DNA from: Lentisphaerota bacterium
GTDB taxonomy: Bacteria > Verrucomicrobiota > Lentisphaeria > Oligosphaerales > JABHEG01
DNA length: 64,000 nt
Direction: 5' to 3'
Assembly (NCBI GenBank): GCA_018676675.1
Contig: JABHEG010000042.1
Span: 62,001-126,000, forward strand
Part shown: positions 43,687-53,036 of the stretch, one piece after another
Position numbering within the stretch: the stretch's first letter is position 1
Layout of the letters: the number at the start of each line of letters is the position of its first letter
Made by a program: the position numbers and the translations under genes
The notes under the pieces: model-generated
The model's database searches: none
What the model was told of the DNA's origin: nothing
The model's input: only the letters and a program-made list of their open reading frames with translations

Positions 43687-45159
43687 ATGAAACAGAAGCG
43701 TCTACTCGCAGTTGTCGGTCTATGCATTCTATCCATTGCTTTGCGGGCGGCCCCCGCCCGGAACGTACTGTTCGTTGCCGTCGATGATTTGCGCCCTGAG
43801 CTGGCCTGCTACGATCACCCCATGATCAAGAGCCCGAATCTGGACCGTCTGGCGGGACAAGGCGTGTTGTTCAATCGTGCATACTGCCAGCAGGCGGTGT
43901 GTGCACCATCCCGGATCAGTCTGCTCACTGGCCTGAGACCGGATTCCACGACGATTCACGATCTGAACCACCCAATGCGCAAGACCATTCCCGAGGTCCT
44001 CTCCATGCCCCAGCATTTCCGGAGGAACGGCTATGAAACGGTTTCCCTGGGCAAGATTTACCACCATTCCTCGGATGACAACAAGCTGGGATGGAGCGCT
44101 CCTGCCTGGAAGCCGAAAGGTGATTGGAAGGGGCGTGGCTACCTGGCTCCCGAGTCGCAGGAGCGGATCAACTGGAAGAACAAGAGACAACGTGGCGTAG
44201 GCCCTGCCTTTGAGTCGGCTGATGTGCCTGACAATGCGTATCCTGACGGTCAAATTGCGGATAGAGCCATCGCGGAACTCAAACGCCTCAGTGAGGGGAC
44301 GGCGCCCTTCTTCCTTGCCGTGGGTTTCATCAAGCCACATCTCCCCTTCAATGCACCCAAACGTTACTGGGACTTGTACGATCGTGACAGGATCATGCTC
44401 TCGCCCCAGGTTGATTGGCCTCGTGAAATGCCGTCTTTCGCGAGCAATGGAAATGGGACCTCGTGGGAGATCAACGGTTACGTTGGTATTCCCAAGAAGA
44501 CGCGCCCATTCTCTCCGGGGCTTTCCAAAGAGCTGATCCACGGGTACTACGCCTGCGTCAGTTACGTCGATGCGCTTATCGGGAGAGTGGTCACGCAACT
44601 GGACGACTTGGGGTTGCGTGATGACACCGTGGTCATTCTGTGGGGTGATCACGGGTGGAAGCTCAGTGAGTATTCAGCCTGGTGCAAACACACCAATTTT
44701 GAGATTGACGCTCGCGTTCCCATGCTGCTGAGCGCCCCAGGTTTCGGCGCTGGAAAGCGGACGGACGCGCTCGTGGAGTTTGTGGATATTTTCCCCACGC
44801 TTTGCGAGTTGACTGGCGTGTCTGTTCCCGCATCGTGCGAGGGAGCCAGCATGGTGCCGCTGCTGAAGGAACCTGATCTAGCCTGGAAGGGGGCGGCGTT
44901 CAGCCAGTACCCCCGTGGCCCAAGGATGGGCTACAGCCTCAGGTCCGGGCCCTGGCGGTACACGGAATGGGTCGAGCGCAAGACCGGTAAGGTCTCCGCC
45001 CGGGAACTGTATGACCACAGTGCTGGGCCTGTTTCGAGTGCGAATCTCGCAGAACAGCCTGATCACGCAGAGACGGTCAAGCGGCTATCCGCGCTCCTGG
45101 CGAAAGGCCAGGGCTGGAAGGCAATGCAGAAGGGGGGACGGCGGATTGACACGCCGTGA
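43687..45159 (+). CDS. Secreted sulfatase, iduronate-2-sulfatase-like
   Basis: A 490-residue type I sulfatase with signal peptide (1-22). Metal site VLFVAVDDLRPELACYDHP and catalytic CAPSR (72-76, Cys to formylglycine). The segments LRPDSTTIHDL, SLGKIYHH, FFLAVGFIKPHLPFNAP and ILWGDHGWKLSEYSAWCKHTNFE are typical of the iduronate-2-sulfatase/S1_7-like group. It is 24 bases upstream of the phosphotransferase gene. Desulfation of uronic-acid glycans would fit with the heparinase-like lyases in this region (inference). Confidence 0.9.
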   Translation: MKQKRLLAVVGLCILSIALRAAPARNVLFVAVDDLRPELACYDHPMIKSPNLDRLAGQGVLFNRAYCQQAVCAPSRISLLTGLRPDSTTIHDLNHPMRKTIPEVLSMPQHFRRNGYETVSLGKIYHHSSDDNKLGWSAPAWKPKGDWKGRGYLAPESQERINWKNKRQRGVGPAFESADVPDNAYPDGQIADRAIAELKRLSEGTAPFFLAVGFIKPHLPFNAPKRYWDLYDRDRIMLSPQVDWPREMPSFASNGNGTSWEINGYVGIPKKTRPFSPGLSKELIHGYYACVSYVDALIGRVVTQLDDLGLRDDTVVILWGDHGWKLSEYSAWCKHTNFEIDARVPMLLSAPGFGAGKRTDALVEFVDIFPTLCELTGVSVPASCEGASMVPLLKEPDLAWKGAAFSQYPRGPRMGYSLRSGPWRYTEWVERKTGKVSARELYDHSAGPVSSANLAEQPDHAETVKRLSALLAKGQGWKAMQKGGRRIDTP

Positions 45160-45183
45160 GCGGGCGTCCGGTCGCTGTTTCCA

Positions 45184-46107
45184 ATGGAACTATCAACCAA
45201 TTTGGATGTGAGTCGTCACCAGGTCGAAACGTTGCTTGCCCGTTGGTTGGGGAAGAGCGTCTCGTGCACTGCAGTCGTCCGTCTGACGGGCGGTATGGTC
45301 AACTCTGTGTTGCGGGCGACGTTTGAGAACCCGCCATACCAGGTCGTGGTTAAACTGGGAGGGGGACAGACGGATGGCTTCCAGGATGAGCGGCTCCGGC
45401 TGGACTATCTGCGCTCCCATTCAATAATGCGTTGCCCGGAGGTGTACGGCATCAATACTCCGGACGATGCCGTTCCGCACCATTCACTTCTGCTGGAATG
45501 TCTCCCCGGGATTCCACTGACCGCAGCTGAGCTTGGCGTCGCGGCACGCCGAAGCATCGACGAACAGCTGGTTGAGACTCTTCTGGGGCTCCACTCAAAC
45601 CATCGTGCACTGTACGGGGCAGTCCATGACGACGGAGAGACTGATAGGTGGGCCGATATTGAGATCCCGCGGATGCTTGACATGCGGGAGGAGATGGTCG
45701 GCCGACTGGACGGCTGCGTGGTTGAGACGATCGATACAGCGCTCGGCGCTGCCCCCGAAGTGTTCCATGACCAGGGCCCGCCGACCTTGATCCACGGCGA
45801 CCTGTGGGCGGGGAATATTCTCGTGCGGGAGACCGGTGGAAAATGGACCGTTACCGGGTTCATTGACCCCGGCGTGCAGTACGCGGATGTGGAGCATGAA
45901 TTGGCCTATCTTGAGTGCTTCCAGACGGTTGGGCCGGCTTTCATGCCGCTCTACCGGGCCGTGTGCCCGGCCCGGCCTGGCTACCCGCTTCGTCGCCTCT
46001 ACTACTGGCTGAACACCATGATGATCCATGTCTGGTTGTTCGGAGATGGACATTATTGCCGGCGGACGGCAGGGATCGCTGCCGAGATCGTGGATGCAGT
46101 AGGATAG
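45184..46107 (+). CDS. Fructosamine-kinase/aminoglycoside-phosphotransferase-like kinase
   Basis: A 307-residue protein with the APH/fructosamine-kinase fold. Substrate and ATP lobes begin LARWLGKSVSCTAVVRLTGGMVNSV and VVVKLGG (Lys). The Brenner-type catalytic loop is LIHGDLWAGNILV (about residues 200-212), followed by the metal-binding Asp in GFIDPGVQYADVEHELAY, which is the HGDLWxGN pattern of fructosamine kinases. No Shine-Dalgarno is evident. It starts 24 bases after the sulfatase and its stop converges on the glycosyltransferase fusion of the arsenosugar cluster with a 57-base gap. Phosphorylation of a glycated or ribosyl compound is possible; whether it serves the arsenosugar pathway is speculative. 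Confidence 0.8.
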   Translation: MELSTNLDVSRHQVETLLARWLGKSVSCTAVVRLTGGMVNSVLRATFENPPYQVVVKLGGGQTDGFQDERLRLDYLRSHSIMRCPEVYGINTPDDAVPHHSLLLECLPGIPLTAAELGVAARRSIDEQLVETLLGLHSNHRALYGAVHDDGETDRWADIEIPRMLDMREEMVGRLDGCVVETIDTALGAAPEVFHDQGPPTLIHGDLWAGNILVRETGGKWTVTGFIDPGVQYADVEHELAYLECFQTVGPAFMPLYRAVCPARPGYPLRRLYYWLNTMMIHVWLFGDGHYCRRTAGIAAEIVDAVG

Positions 46108-46164
46108 CCTGGAGGGGAGTCAATGACATCGCAGCGCTCGGTGAGAGTACGTGAGGCCCTTCGG

Positions 46165-48192
46165 TCAGTCTCTCTCGATGGCTCCCCGATAGAACCGGGC
46201 CAGGATCTCGGGCGTGACCCCCAGGAGGAAGCCGATCAGGACTGCCTGGTTGCGCAACCCGGTGCGCACTATTCCCAGGCGACGCCAGCGCCGGGCCGAG
46301 GTCACCGCAGAGTCGGATAGGATAACCAGGCGGCCGCGGCGTCTGAGGCGTCGGCCAAACTCGAAGTCCTCCATAATCGGCAGTTCGGCAAAGCCACCAA
46401 GTTCGCCGAACACACGTTTCTCCAGGAACAGTCCCTGATCTCCGTACGGCCAGCGCAAAATACGGCAACGGAGGTTAGTTGCCCATTCGACCATGTGCAT
46501 ACGCCATCCCGTTTCGTCGGTGTGGAAGCGGAACGCGCCGGCAACGGTGGCGGGATCAGCCAGAGCGTGAGAGATCATTTGCACAAAGTGTTCAGGAGGC
46601 AGCGTATCTGCGTGCAGGACGAGCAGATAACGCCCTCGTGCCATGGCCGTTCCGGCATTGAGTTGTGCGGCTCGCCCTCCCGCCGTCTTCACCACGGTTG
46701 CCCCTGCCTGTTCGGCGATCTCGCAGGTGGTATCCGTGCTCCCACCGTCGGCGACAATGACCTCCACATGACCTGCGCGATTGACGTGTCTCAGCGTTTC
46801 CCGGAGGACTTGGGCTTCGTTCAGGGTCGGGATGATCACCGAGAGCAGCGGCTCTCCGCTGAAGACGTCTTTGAACGGGGAGGCCGTCCGAATCAAGTCG
46901 AGGTCTTCCGGACGGTCGATGTCATTGAGTCGTGGAAGCTCACGAGCGGTCAGCCCCAGATCGTGAATCGCTGAACGTGTCTGGTCCGCAACATGCTCTG
47001 TACCCCAGTCTATCCCGGCAAAGAGCTCGCGGTGGAGCTGCTTCATGCCGATGAGGTAGTAGCCACCATCAGCGGCAGGGCCGAGAACGACATCGTGATC
47101 GGTCAGGGCTTCCAGGGCCTGGTGGAGAAGGTCCGGGGACACGTCAGGGACATCAGTCCCCACTGCCAGGGCTCGGCTTACCCCGGAGCCGAAAGCGGTG
47201 TCGAACGCCACTTGGAGTCGTTCTCCAAGTTCTGCCGACGGCTGCTCTGAGTAGTGCAGATCGTGCCCAAGCCACGCTTGAAAATCACGTCTCGGGGCTC
47301 CGGTATGGCAGACTGTGACGGCGGCATCACCTGTTGTTCTGACACTTCTTCCCACCCCGACAGCGTGTTCGGTCATGCGGCGATGCAGTTCTGCGGCTCG
47401 GCGGGGGCCGAGGGCAGGGATGAGTCGGGTCTTGGCCTGCCCGGACACGGGGAACCGCGCGAAGAAGAGCAGGGCGTCGCGGGGGGTATGGGCGGTCAGC
47501 CACCCCGGGCGCAGGGCTGCCCTGAAGATCGTGTAGAGGATTTTCGTGCCGGCAAGGATCACGCCGCGCACCGTGCCGGATATTTTCGAGGTGCCAATCC
47601 GGTTCCGGTAGCTCACGGGGACTTCACTTGTCCGCACGGAAGCTGCTGCTGCCTTTACCTGCATCTCCACCGTCCACCCAAAGTCCCGGTCCTGCATATG
47701 GAGGCGTCCCAGCGTCGATGCTCGGATGGCGCGAAAGGGCCCAAGGTCGCTGAATGTCATGCCCCAGAACAGTCGAATCAGGAGGCATGAAAGCCAGTTT
47801 CCGAAACGGGCCTGTGGCGTGAGCGCCCCGGGCTCGCGCGCGCCCCGAACACGGGAACCGATGACAAGGTCCGTATGGTCCTCAATGATCGGGTCGACGA
47901 GTTTGCCCATCTCGTCAGGGTGGTCGCTGAAATCCGCATCCAGGAAGACAACGATGGTGGGATTGTCGACTGCCGCCAAGCCGGCCAGGCAGGCGCTGCC
48001 GTAGCCTTGCTGGGCCTCACTCACGACGCATGCTCCGTGTGCCGCTGCGATCGCCGTGGTCTGATCTGAGGAGCCGTTGTCCGCGACCACGATGTCGTCG
48101 ACCCAGGGCGGGATCGCCTCCAGCACCTGCCCGATCGCGTCTTCCTCGTTCAGAGCAGGAATAACCACTGATATTCGGGCGCCCTGCCTCAT
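46165..48192 (-). CDS. Three-domain arsenosugar-type glycosyltransferase fusion
   Basis: A 675-residue protein made of three glycosyltransferase units. Domain 1 (about 1-235) is a GT2 of the polyprenyl-phosphate type: ISVVIPALNEEDAIG, VVADNGSSDQT and VVFLDADFSDHPDE. Domain 2 (about 240-445) is the CofC-like TIGR04282 arsenosugar group: LLFFARFPVSGQAKTRL, ALAVGTDVPDVS and VVLGPAADGGYYLIGM. Domain 3 (about 447-675) is the TIGR04283 group: LSVIIPTLNEAQVL, VIVADGGSTDTT, LLVLHADTLPPEHF and PIMEDFEFGRRLRRRG. The latter two families are usually separate adjacent genes in arsenosugar clusters. The ATG overlaps the stop of the GT-C gene by four bases. Likely job: attaching sugars or polar groups to dimethylarsinoyl-nucleoside products of ArsM/ArsS (inference). 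Confidence 0.88.
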   Translation of the reverse strand: MRQGARISVVIPALNEEDAIGQVLEAIPPWVDDIVVADNGSSDQTTAIAAAHGACVVSEAQQGYGSACLAGLAAVDNPTIVVFLDADFSDHPDEMGKLVDPIIEDHTDLVIGSRVRGAREPGALTPQARFGNWLSCLLIRLFWGMTFSDLGPFRAIRASTLGRLHMQDRDFGWTVEMQVKAAAASVRTSEVPVSYRNRIGTSKISGTVRGVILAGTKILYTIFRAALRPGWLTAHTPRDALLFFARFPVSGQAKTRLIPALGPRRAAELHRRMTEHAVGVGRSVRTTGDAAVTVCHTGAPRRDFQAWLGHDLHYSEQPSAELGERLQVAFDTAFGSGVSRALAVGTDVPDVSPDLLHQALEALTDHDVVLGPAADGGYYLIGMKQLHRELFAGIDWGTEHVADQTRSAIHDLGLTARELPRLNDIDRPEDLDLIRTASPFKDVFSGEPLLSVIIPTLNEAQVLRETLRHVNRAGHVEVIVADGGSTDTTCEIAEQAGATVVKTAGGRAAQLNAGTAMARGRYLLVLHADTLPPEHFVQMISHALADPATVAGAFRFHTDETGWRMHMVEWATNLRCRILRWPYGDQGLFLEKRVFGELGGFAELPIMEDFEFGRRLRRRGRLVILSDSAVTSARRWRRLGIVRTGLRNQAVLIGFLLGVTPEILARFYRGAIERD

Positions 48193-49688
48193 GAGGTCTC
48201 GGCCTCCTTCTGACTCAGACGTGCGTTTGGCTGCGGGGGGCGTCGGCCTGCATGTGGATGCTTAAGGGTCTCCCAGAGCAGGCATCCCCACACGGGTAGG
48301 TACTCGAGCCAGACGATGCCGTTGTCAAAGAGGGATGCCTGTTCCCGCGCGACAAAGTAGAAACGCAGCCGATAGAGCGGCAGGAGGACGGTCAGAAGGA
48401 GGAGGGATGGTCTCGGGTTCAGGGCCAGGAGCGGAAGGAACCACAGGCTGTACCAGGGGAACTGAGTTGGGCTGAGCAGGAAGAGCCCGGCCACGGCAAG
48501 CAACATGCGGCGGGCCAGTTCGGGGCTTGTGTTGTCGACTGGGAACCAGGCCAGTCGGGCCACCCAGGCGCTCAGGAGTAGGAACACGAGCATGCGTGTC
48601 ACCAGCGGAGCATGCTGGGCTGTGTTCATAAGGCTGAGCGCCATACGCACCCCCCACTGGAACGCCATGAACAGAGCATCGTTCATTTCCCAGCGACTGG
48701 CGTATGCTGCGGCCCCGGATCCCGCGCCCTGAAGGGCGTGAACCGCAGGCCAGATCAGAACCAAGCCAATGGCTCCCGCAGTCAGGGCTCCAAAGCCCAG
48801 TTTTCGAGGGCTCCGGAGCAGAGGCCGGAAGAGGAAGGGCAGCAGAATCACAGGCCACAGTTTGATCCCGACCGCGCAGGACAGCACGGCAATCCCCGTG
48901 ACATGCTTCCCCCGGACTGCCAGAAGCAGGGCGCCGAGAACAAACGGCAGGGCGAGCACATCCATGTGAGCGGCATTCACACACTCCTGGATAAGGAGCG
49001 GATTCCACCAGTAGACCATGGCCCACAAGGGGGGAAGGCCGAACTCCCGCAACAGGCAGAGAAGGAGGATCAGCACTGCGGCGTCGGCAGTGAGCAGCAC
49101 CATTCGCAGTGCCAGAACATTCCACGGGGCAACAGCGTAGGCTACTGCAAAGGCGGCCAGCGAGCCGGGCGGGTAGATCGTGCGCAGGTGGGGATGATTG
49201 ATGCGGCTGAGCACATCGCGGCCATCTTCGGCGAGGCCTTGCAGCGTGAACGGGATGTTCTCGAGGGCATCGGGATTGGTGGGCAGGAAGTCCTCCGGCG
49301 GGTGGACGTACGGGTTGTGCCCAACCGCGACAACGGCCCCATCCCAGAGGTAGCGCCAGAAGTCGTCCTCCAGCACGGGGGTAGAGAAGAGCATGACAAC
49401 GCGGAGCAGGACGCCAATGAGCACCATATAGGCCGTCGAATGGTGTGTCCTGGAGAGCGGCACGGGGGGCCAGACAGCGAACAGCCACGTGACTCCCACA
49501 ATGACTTCGAGACCGACGAGGAGCAGGACTGGGCGCTCCTGGAGGGGGTGGTTAGGGTTGAACTGCGGGGAGAGTAGCAGGAGGATGACATGACTGACAA
49601 GCAGCGCAGCACCCGTCCAGAGCCAACGCGGGGAAGGGAGCCACCTGCTCACGGGCATGTCGTCGCGGTCATGTCCAGCCAAAGCCAT
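48189..49688 (-). CDS. GT-C (GT87/DUF2029-like) integral membrane glycosyltransferase
   Basis: A 499-residue polytopic membrane protein with about 11-12 hydrophobic helices. After the second helix, near the periplasmic loop, DFWRYLWDGAVVAVGHNPYVHPP holds the acidic pair and GxNPY pattern of lipid-phosphate-sugar-dependent mannosyl/arabinosyl transferases. WNPLLIQECVNAAHMDVLALP is another typical motif. Such enzymes use polyprenyl-phosphate sugars, matching the GT2 domain of the fusion encoded immediately downstream. The start (49688) has only a weak ribosome site; 49658 is an alternative. It lies 51 bases after arsM. A membrane glycosylation step in arsenosugar or arsenosugar-lipid formation is inferred from context only. 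Confidence 0.83.
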   Translation of the reverse strand: MALAGHDRDDMPVSRWLPSPRWLWTGAALLVSHVILLLLSPQFNPNHPLQERPVLLLVGLEVIVGVTWLFAVWPPVPLSRTHHSTAYMVLIGVLLRVVMLFSTPVLEDDFWRYLWDGAVVAVGHNPYVHPPEDFLPTNPDALENIPFTLQGLAEDGRDVLSRINHPHLRTIYPPGSLAAFAVAYAVAPWNVLALRMVLLTADAAVLILLLCLLREFGLPPLWAMVYWWNPLLIQECVNAAHMDVLALPFVLGALLLAVRGKHVTGIAVLSCAVGIKLWPVILLPFLFRPLLRSPRKLGFGALTAGAIGLVLIWPAVHALQGAGSGAAAYASRWEMNDALFMAFQWGVRMALSLMNTAQHAPLVTRMLVFLLLSAWVARLAWFPVDNTSPELARRMLLAVAGLFLLSPTQFPWYSLWFLPLLALNPRPSLLLLTVLLPLYRLRFYFVAREQASLFDNGIVWLEYLPVWGCLLWETLKHPHAGRRPPQPNARLSQKEAETS

Positions 49689-49739
49689 GTCCCACGCCTG
49701 TTCTACGGCCGATGGTGGTGTGTTCCACCTGGCTCAAAC

Positions 49740-50801
49740 TCAGCAACAGGCTCCACCAACGGTGGCTTTGCCTGCTGCAGGGCCGCACTCGAATGCGCCG
49801 TAATGAACCGAACGGTCACCATGGACGGTAAAGTGTGCCCCGTAGCGTGTTTCCTGCACCATGGCAGCGGTGTTGCCACAAACGAGCATCGGTTTCCCGG
49901 TGTGCAGTCGGTGATGGTCATCGAGGTCGAAAAAGTGAGGGTAGCCGGGGATCGTGCCAGAGTAGACCGCCACTTGTCCGTAGTCTTCGCAGTCGTCTTC
50001 CAGCGAAGCCAGCTTGAAGGCCCGAATGGTCTTCGAGTAGAAATCGATCATGCCGATACGTTGTTTTATCTCCGGGGAGTTCAGGGCGATTCGCCGCCCC
50101 TCGGTTGCGCGGAAGTCAGGGCAACCGACGTCCCTCATGAGCCGGCGGAAATCGGCTACGTACATTGCTCCGGCCAAACATTCGCCGTGGAGGACTGGAT
50201 CTGTGTGCAGGGACCCGGGGACTCGGCGCCCGGCGAACACATCTGCGAAGAAGAGCTCGCCCCCCGGCTTGAGGACACGGAGGATTTCTGCGAAGACCGC
50301 TCGCTTGTCCGGGGAGAGATTGAGCACACAGTTGGATATGATCACATCGATCGAGTCGTTCTCTATCCCGATTGCAGCCAAGTCTTCTATGAACCCCTGG
50401 CGGAAATCAACGTTCGGCTCCGGGAAGCCGAACCGTCTCATCTGTGAGGCCAGATTGTGGCGCGCAACATCGAGTTGCTCCGCGGTCATATCCACGCCGA
50501 TCACACGACCGTCGGGACCGACGAGGCGGGAGGCAAGGTATGCATCGCGGCCTGCCCCACATCCCAGATCAAGAACGGTGCATCCGTCCAACAGCGGAGG
50601 CAGAGGTGAGCCACAGCCGTAGAAGCGGTTCAGAACATCGTCGTTGATTTCGGCAAGGGCGCTTCGAACGTCGGGGGCCAGTGTTTCGCCGGAGCAGCAA
50701 CACGCACTCGTTTTCAGGTCTGAGGTGGCTTGAAGAATTCTCCCGTAGTAGTCCTGCAGGGCGGCTTGGTCAAAGGCGTCATCAGTTCGCACAGGTGTCA
50801 T
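49740..50801 (-). CDS. arsM: Arsenite S-adenosylmethionine methyltransferase ArsM
   Basis: A 353-residue methyltransferase that converts As(III) to methylated and dimethylated arsenicals. SAM motif VLDLGCGAGRD (76-86) and the following acidic residue in VIGVDMT. Arsenic-binding cysteines: the N-terminal CCC (34-36), C158 in IISNCVLNLSPDK and C208 in HGECLAGA, as in characterised ArsM proteins. The C-terminal 90 residues include C308, C339 and the final CC. It overlaps the aquaglyceroporin gene by 20 bases. Dimethylarsenite from ArsM is the substrate of the 5'-deoxyadenosyl transfer attributed to ArsS, encoded divergently at 53369. Confidence 0.94.
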   Translation of the reverse strand: MTPVRTDDAFDQAALQDYYGRILQATSDLKTSACCCSGETLAPDVRSALAEINDDVLNRFYGCGSPLPPLLDGCTVLDLGCGAGRDAYLASRLVGPDGRVIGVDMTAEQLDVARHNLASQMRRFGFPEPNVDFRQGFIEDLAAIGIENDSIDVIISNCVLNLSPDKRAVFAEILRVLKPGGELFFADVFAGRRVPGSLHTDPVLHGECLAGAMYVADFRRLMRDVGCPDFRATEGRRIALNSPEIKQRIGMIDFYSKTIRAFKLASLEDDCEDYGQVAVYSGTIPGYPHFFDLDDHHRLHTGKPMLVCGNTAAMVQETRYGAHFTVHGDRSVHYGAFECGPAAGKATVGGACC

Positions 50802-51645
50802 CCTTGTCGGCCTCTGGTTCGTTCGCGCAGCAGCACGGCGTTGGTTCCCTCATGGCCGGTTCCAGAATGCGAGTGAAGAACAGCGCGGCAACCACGCCAC
50901 CCACGACCGGGCCGAGGACGTAGACCAGCAGGAAGCCTCCGGACTGGTCCGGGAAGGCGGCGCTGCCCCAACCTGCCTGCCATGCCACGAGGCGTGGTCC
51001 CAGGTCCCGGGCCGGGTTCAGGCCGGCTTGAGTCAGTGGGGCGAGGAGGCAGATGATCGAGGTCACTGTCAGACCGATGAACATGGGGGCGAGTGCATCA
51101 TCAGGTCGCCCCACGTTGCAGCCTTCGGTCAGGGCAAACACCATCAGGACGAGTAGAAATGTCCCGAACGCTTCGGCCCCGAAAGCAAGTGGCATTGAGA
51201 CGACGGCCGACGACCCGGGATTGGGATAGAACTCGCCGAACATCATTGCCGTCTTCACGGACTCAGGGGTTCCGCGGGCAATGCCGTTGGCGCTCTCATA
51301 GGCGGCTATCGTGGGGGCCATCAGGGCATACAGAACAATCCCAGCGGCAATTGCTCCGGCGAACTGGGCGATGAGGTATCTTGGCATCTTTCGGGGTGTC
51401 ATTCGGCCGCCCAGCACCATGGCCACTGTCACGGCGGGATTCAGGTGGGCGCACGACAGGTGACGGGTCAGATAGATGGCCAAAGCCACCCCAATTCCCC
51501 AGGTCAGCGCCACCTGCATCAGGCCCTGATGTGCTTCGAACAAAACCGAGACGGCGACTGAGCCGCAGCCAAAGAGCACGAGCACGAACGTGCCGAGCGC
51601 TTCGCCGATTGATTCACGTATGGACTGCATTCCGAGAGGCGCCAT
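50782..51645 (-). CDS. Aquaglyceroporin (MIP family)
   Basis: A 287-residue channel with six membrane helices and the two half-helix signatures HLNPAVT and LNPARD (the second in QAGLNPARDLGPRL, GlpF-like with Asp after the second NPA). ATG 51645 has AAAGGA eight bases upstream; longer readings to 51906 add non-homologous residues. The C-terminus ends in CCCANEPEADKDDTCAN, an unusual Cys-rich tail that could bind As(III). Aquaglyceroporins pass As(OH)3, and some bacterial arsenic operons use one (AqpS) instead of an efflux pump. Here the gene overlaps arsM, so uptake or release of arsenite or methylated arsenicals is a reasonable inference. Confidence 0.9.
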   Translation of the reverse strand: MAPLGMQSIRESIGEALGTFVLVLFGCGSVAVSVLFEAHQGLMQVALTWGIGVALAIYLTRHLSCAHLNPAVTVAMVLGGRMTPRKMPRYLIAQFAGAIAAGIVLYALMAPTIAAYESANGIARGTPESVKTAMMFGEFYPNPGSSAVVSMPLAFGAEAFGTFLLVLMVFALTEGCNVGRPDDALAPMFIGLTVTSIICLLAPLTQAGLNPARDLGPRLVAWQAGWGSAAFPDQSGGFLLVYVLGPVVGGVVAALFFTRILEPAMREPTPCCCANEPEADKDDTCAN

Positions 51646-51713
51646 TTGTTTGTCCTTTCTCCAGTCCCGGTCCTCAGGTAGAGATCCGTTCGTTCGGGAC
51701 GTGCGAGAGCGCG

Positions 51714-52547
51714 TCACCTCTGCCTGTCGTTCAGGGACCAATCGTAGGTAAGGTAGCGTACCGAGTAGATTCCTGCCTGGAGGAACCGTTTCTTGCTCAC
51801 GGGAACGTGGCGTCCGCAGAAACTCAGGACAGCCCGTTCCGCTTTGCTCAGGTCGGCGAACCCCTTTGCGGGCGTGTGATTCCTGACAAAATCCTGACCA
51901 TACCATTTGAAAATGGCCGATAGCCAGACGGTGCGGCTCGGGCGGTCGATGCGGAGTCCTGCCTGGCTCCCGAGGAACAGTCTTGCCTGGTCGGTGAGCT
52001 GCCGGTCAAGTTCTGGGGCGATGTAGGCTTCGTTCCTCAGGGGCGGGCACCCTTTGGCGGCACAGACCAATGCCAGGTGAAGGCGTGGCTCATTGTACTG
52101 TTTGCGTAGAATGTCGTGTTCGAGGTCGTTCAGGGAGACTCTGTTTCCAAACAGACGCACCACGTCTTGATCCCACGGCCCTTTGATCCAGTTCCCGATG
52201 TCCTTGATGCTCTTCACCGGATAGTGTGTGACCACAAGGCGTAGCGTGGCGGCATTGTAGAGGTTGAACAGGAATGCCAGCTGCCGGGGGACTGTCCATT
52301 GATCGAACTCCGCTCTTGAGACGTTGGCCAACCCGTCCAGGTAATCGTCGAGAGCCCGTGGGGCAGCCTTGAGGGAACGGTAGTCCACGCGCGCATCAAC
52401 CACGTGTCTCGCGAGTATCGTGCTGTAGGCAGCATGGCTGTGGTCAAAGGCCTGGGCCAAGGTCGCCCCAGTGAATGCGAGGAAGATGGCCACGATGACG
52501 CACTGCCGACCGACTCGTCGTGCATATGGCTCGTGTCTCGGGGGCAC
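51714..52547 (-). CDS. DUF547-family secreted protein of the arsenosugar cluster
   Basis: A 277-residue protein with an N-terminal membrane anchor or signal (RRVGRQCVIVAIFLAFTGATLAQA). The DUF547 core is recognised by RQLAFLFNLYNAATLRLVV, NDLEHDILRKQY, LHLALVCAAKGCPPLRNEAY and WLSAIFKWYGQDF. The family resembles papain-like/glutaredoxin-adjacent hydrolases with a conserved Cys in CAAKGCPPL. It often accompanies ArsM/ArsS-type clusters, but its function is unknown. GTG 52547 is preferred because GAGAGG lies upstream; a further GTG at 52595 is less well supported. It begins the leftward arm of the cluster, 68 bases before the aquaglyceroporin. Confidence 0.85.
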   Translation of the reverse strand: MPPRHEPYARRVGRQCVIVAIFLAFTGATLAQAFDHSHAAYSTILARHVVDARVDYRSLKAAPRALDDYLDGLANVSRAEFDQWTVPRQLAFLFNLYNAATLRLVVTHYPVKSIKDIGNWIKGPWDQDVVRLFGNRVSLNDLEHDILRKQYNEPRLHLALVCAAKGCPPLRNEAYIAPELDRQLTDQARLFLGSQAGLRIDRPSRTVWLSAIFKWYGQDFVRNHTPAKGFADLSKAERAVLSFCGRHVPVSKKRFLQAGIYSVRYLTYDWSLNDRQR

Positions 52548-53036
52548 TGTCTCGCCTCTCTGTCTCACCGGGGCGTTGGGCCGTCTGTAAAGCACGTCCG
52601 GACCCTATGGCGTACGACTGCGTTATCCATATTCCTGTTTGTGGCGTCCTGCTGACCACAGAACTGAGTCCACTCACAGCTATGTCGCTTGGACACGAGA
52701 TCTGTCGAGTAGATCCCGGGATCAGCCAGCGCCCTCCTATGACGGCAGTGAAGAGGAACGGAAGCCGCACGTGGTCAGCCGCAATGCTATCAACTTTCTC
52801 CGAGATGGGGTCGCGGCATGGCAGCCCTTCCCACGTTAGCAGTAGCACACAATGTGGGAGGCGGTGCCATCCGGCGACCTCTCGGCCAGTGCAGTGGCAG
52901 CAAAAAGCCAATAGCATTGGTGGTCGCTTGGCCCTGGCTTGCCCGGACCGTATCCCGGCGCTAGCTTGGCTCACTGCGGGGATTGAGGAGGGGGTGGCAA
53001 CGACCCGCCTGGCTGCAGCGACGAAGGGAGAGCACA
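52548..53036. other. 489-base divergent control region of the arsenosugar cluster
   Basis: No gene is supported. It must hold the promoters for both arms (DUF547-aqp-arsM-GTs leftward, peroxidase-arsS rightward). An 8-bp stem, CCCACGTT at 52830-52837 with AATGTGGG at 52851-52858 (one mismatch), could be an operator or hairpin. No clear sigma-70 promoter or ArsR-type box was found. AAGGGAG at 53024-53030 is the ribosome site of the rightward gene. Confidence 0.45.
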
